From the NCBI GenBank assembly GCA_050049775.1, contig JASFVP010000053.1:1-24513 (forward strand): a DNA stretch of 24,513 nucleotides, written 5' to 3'. Position 1 is the first letter of the stretch, and the number at the start of each line of letters is the position of its first letter. The DNA is from JABDQZ01 sp050049775 (GTDB lineage: Bacteria; Pseudomonadota; Gammaproteobacteria; Chromatiales; Chromatiaceae). The translations under genes were made by a program, and so were the position numbers. This document shows positions 22,600 to 24,513 of the stretch, one piece after another. The notes beneath the pieces were generated by a model. That model ran no database searches. It was not told where the DNA came from and was given only the letters and a program-made list of their open reading frames with translations.

Positions 22600-24513
22600 T
22601 TACGACTGTCGACCGAATGAGGCGCGGGTTACCGAACCCGACGAATCCTGTTGCAGATAAAGCAGGAACTGATTCGCCGGTAGCGGCCGGCTGAACAAAA
22701 AGCCCTGCATTTCGTCGCAACCCAGCTCCATGAGAAATTGGCGATGCTCATCAGTTTCCACGCCTTCGGCAACGGTCTGCAGATTCAGGCTGTCAGCCAT
22801 CGCCACAATGGTACGCGTCAGATTGGCATGATCCGCATTGGCAATGGCATCCTTGACGAAAGCCTGGTCAATCTTCAGGCAATCAAGCGGGAAATGCATC
22901 AGGTAACTTAACGAGGAATAACCGGTACCAAAATCATCCATTGATAACTTGACGCCGATGCTTTTCAACTGACGCAGCAAAGCGGCGGTATTGCTGGCGT
23001 CTTCGGCCAGCAGGCTTTCGGTCAATTCCAGTTCCAGATATTGCGCCGGCAGGCCGGACTCGAGTAACGCGTTGCGAATATCACCAAGCAGGCTGTCGGC
23101 ATGGAACTGGCGCATCGACAGATTGACTGAGATGCGCAGGTCGTCATATTCCTGATCATGCCACTTCCTGCACTCACGGCAAGCCTGTTGCAGCACCCAT
23201 CGGCCCACCGGCACGATCAGGCCGGTTTCTTCCAGGATCGGGATGAACAGGGCCGGTGACACGATGCTGCCGTCATCACGGCGCCAGCGCAGCAAGGCTT
23301 CGGCAGCCAGCACGCGTCCACTGCGTGCATCCACGCGCGGCTGGAAATGAAGTTCGAATTGCTCGTTGTGCAGCGCCTTGTGCAGGCCATGCTCCAGCTC
23401 AAAATGCTCCATGGCGCGTGCATTGAGTTCTTCGGTGAAGAAAGCATAGCGATTGCGGCCGAGATTCTTGGCCAGCAACATCGCCGCTTCGGCATCCTTG
23501 AGCAAATGATCAGCGGCATGATTGTCATCCGGATACAGCGTAATACCCATCGACACTGTCATGCTGACTTCCGCATCGGCCACGGACAGTGGTTCCGACA
23601 ATTTGTTGATGATCCTGGTTGCCAGGCTATCAACTGCCCGGATCGGCAGGTTTTCCTGCACCAGCACAAATTCATCACCGCCGATGCGCCCGATGATGCT
23701 GCGCTCACCCGCCACCTGGCTGATGCGGCTGATGATTTCCAGCAACACCTGATTACCGGCTTCATGGCCGATATTATCGTTAATGAGCTTGAAACGATCG
23801 ATATCAAGAAACATGACAGCCATGCCGCGCCCTGTCTTGCTGGCACGCTGCAAAGCCTGGTCCAGTAACTTCAACAGCAATATCCGGTTCGGCAATCCGG
23901 TCAACTGGTCGTGTTGCGCCAGATAACGGATACGTTCCTGCTGAATGTCGCGCTCTTCCTGTTCGTGTTGTTTGATGAGTACGTCAGCGCGACGGATGTA
24001 AATCAGCAAAAAGGTATAAAGCGCCAGCATCAGGACGGTAACCAGCGCCATGATTTTGTATTCCGTTTGCTGCACCTCACCCAGCAAGGTGGTGATATCG
24101 GAATACAGTTCAAATACTGCAACAATCGGCTGATCAGGTTGCAGGCGCACCGGCAAATAGGATGACAACAAGTCGCGGTCTTCGATGACCTCGTCAAACG
24201 CATTGAATTTGTCGCGGAACACAATCTTGCTGATCACATTGCCATGCAATGCCCCCTGAAAGCCGGGATTGCTACCCTTGTGTTCACCGATCTGGCTGGC
24301 ATCGGTCGAAAATACAGTAAGACCGCTGCGATCATAAATCTTGATTTTCACCACACGCATGCCGCGCATCTGGCGTTTCACTTCTGCAGCCAGAGAGGCT
24401 GTTTCCGGCTGAGCGGCCAGTTGCTGCGGTTGCAGCTGCGCAGCACGCGCAAAAAAATCGGCATAACTGTCCCAGATGGAATTGGCAAATATACGACTCA
24501 AATCCGCATTCGA
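22600..24513 (-). CDS. Membrane GGDEF-EAL cyclic-di-GMP protein (N-terminus outside window)
   Basis: A hybrid diguanylate cyclase/phosphodiesterase that makes or degrades cyclic di-GMP at the inner membrane. The frame is open to the window edge, so the true start is missing. Visible in order are a probable periplasmic sensor region of PDC/Cache type (IKIYDRSGLTVFSTDASQIG), one transmembrane helix (LVTVLMLALYTFLLIYI), a GGDEF domain beginning HDQLTGLPNR with intact GGDEF, and an EAL domain. The EAL domain has EALLRW, NLSMRQF, ELTESLL, DDFGTGYSS, KIDQAFV and AEGVET, all apparently catalytic. The RxxD inhibitory site before GGDEF is absent. Both domains look active, so the net activity cannot be predicted. 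Confidence 0.93.
   Translation of the reverse strand, partial: SNADLSRIFANSIWDSYADFFARAAQLQPQQLAAQPETASLAAEVKRQMRGMRVVKIKIYDRSGLTVFSTDASQIGEHKGSNPGFQGALHGNVISKIVFRDKFNAFDEVIEDRDLLSSYLPVRLQPDQPIVAVFELYSDITTLLGEVQQTEYKIMALVTVLMLALYTFLLIYIRRADVLIKQHEQEERDIQQERIRYLAQHDQLTGLPNRILLLKLLDQALQRASKTGRGMAVMFLDIDRFKLINDNIGHEAGNQVLLEIISRISQVAGERSIIGRIGGDEFVLVQENLPIRAVDSLATRIINKLSEPLSVADAEVSMTVSMGITLYPDDNHAADHLLKDAEAAMLLAKNLGRNRYAFFTEELNARAMEHFELEHGLHKALHNEQFELHFQPRVDARSGRVLAAEALLRWRRDDGSIVSPALFIPILEETGLIVPVGRWVLQQACRECRKWHDQEYDDLRISVNLSMRQFHADSLLGDIRNALLESGLPAQYLELELTESLLAEDASNTAALLRQLKSIGVKLSMDDFGTGYSSLSYLMHFPLDCLKIDQAFVKDAIANADHANLTRTIVAMADSLNLQTVAEGVETDEHRQFLMELGCDEMQGFLFSRPLPANQFLLYLQQDSSGSVTRASFGRQS

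Noticed and set aside
24499..24501. TTG at 24501 as the start of the GGDEF-EAL protein
   Set aside because: The frame is open to the window edge, no ribosome-binding site precedes the TTG, and a first membrane anchor expected for this architecture is missing, so the true start lies outside.

Overview
The window looks like chromosomal DNA from a free-living gammaproteobacterium. The genes are of moderately high GC and tightly packed, with typical proteobacterial ribosome-binding sites. Marker families point the same way: YaiI, YeaQ/GlsB, a YcbB-like L,D-transpeptidase with a YcbK/MepK-like partner, PatZ/YfiQ-like Pat, and a hybrid GGDEF-EAL protein. I cannot name a genus. I see no rRNA, tRNA, insertion sequence, integrase or CRISPR array.

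Region 1 (1-2100). The 3' tail of an upstream gene comes first, then two terminator-like hairpins around a 47-residue membrane protein. A small soluble hypothetical gene (459-650, minus) follows; a perfect FNR/ANR-type box lies about 80 bp in front of it. Next are an exported glutathione peroxidase (plus) and a convergent exported DUF302 protein.

Region 2 (1644-8320). This region resembles a reversible lysine-acetylation module around acetate activation. On the minus strand a run of genes encodes an AMP-forming acetyl-CoA synthetase, a free acyl carrier protein, a YeaQ/GlsB membrane protein and the DUF302 protein. Divergent from it lie an 895-residue Pat-type protein acetyltransferase (acyl-CoA synthetase domains plus GNAT) and a class II histone-deacetylase-like hydrolase. 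The layout is functionally comparable to Bacillus acsA-acuABC: an enzyme with the PKTxSGK acetylation motif, an acetylase and a deacetylase side by side.

Region 3 (8331-17050). A SulP anion transporter with a C-terminal STAS domain and a YaiI protein run leftward. Divergent from them is a complete N-ATPase operon (the alternative F-type ATPase, usually considered Na+-translocating) in the order beta, epsilon, AtpQ, a, c, b, alpha, gamma. There is no separate delta gene, and the b subunit carries a delta-like C-terminus. The operon departs from the usual atpDCQRBEFAG pattern: AtpR is missing, the alpha P-loop lysine is arginine, and the glutamine Na+ ligand of the c subunit is methionine.

Region 4 (17171-20250). 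Genes for cell-wall and small proteins: an L,D-transpeptidase, a Tat-exported MepK-like endopeptidase, an antibiotic-biosynthesis-monooxygenase-fold protein and a half-size TMEM165/GDT1 transporter.

Region 5 (20270-24513, all minus). A phosphoesterase of the phospholipase C/AcpA family without a signal peptide, an unrecognised 172-residue protein, and a membrane GGDEF-EAL protein whose N-terminus lies beyond the window.
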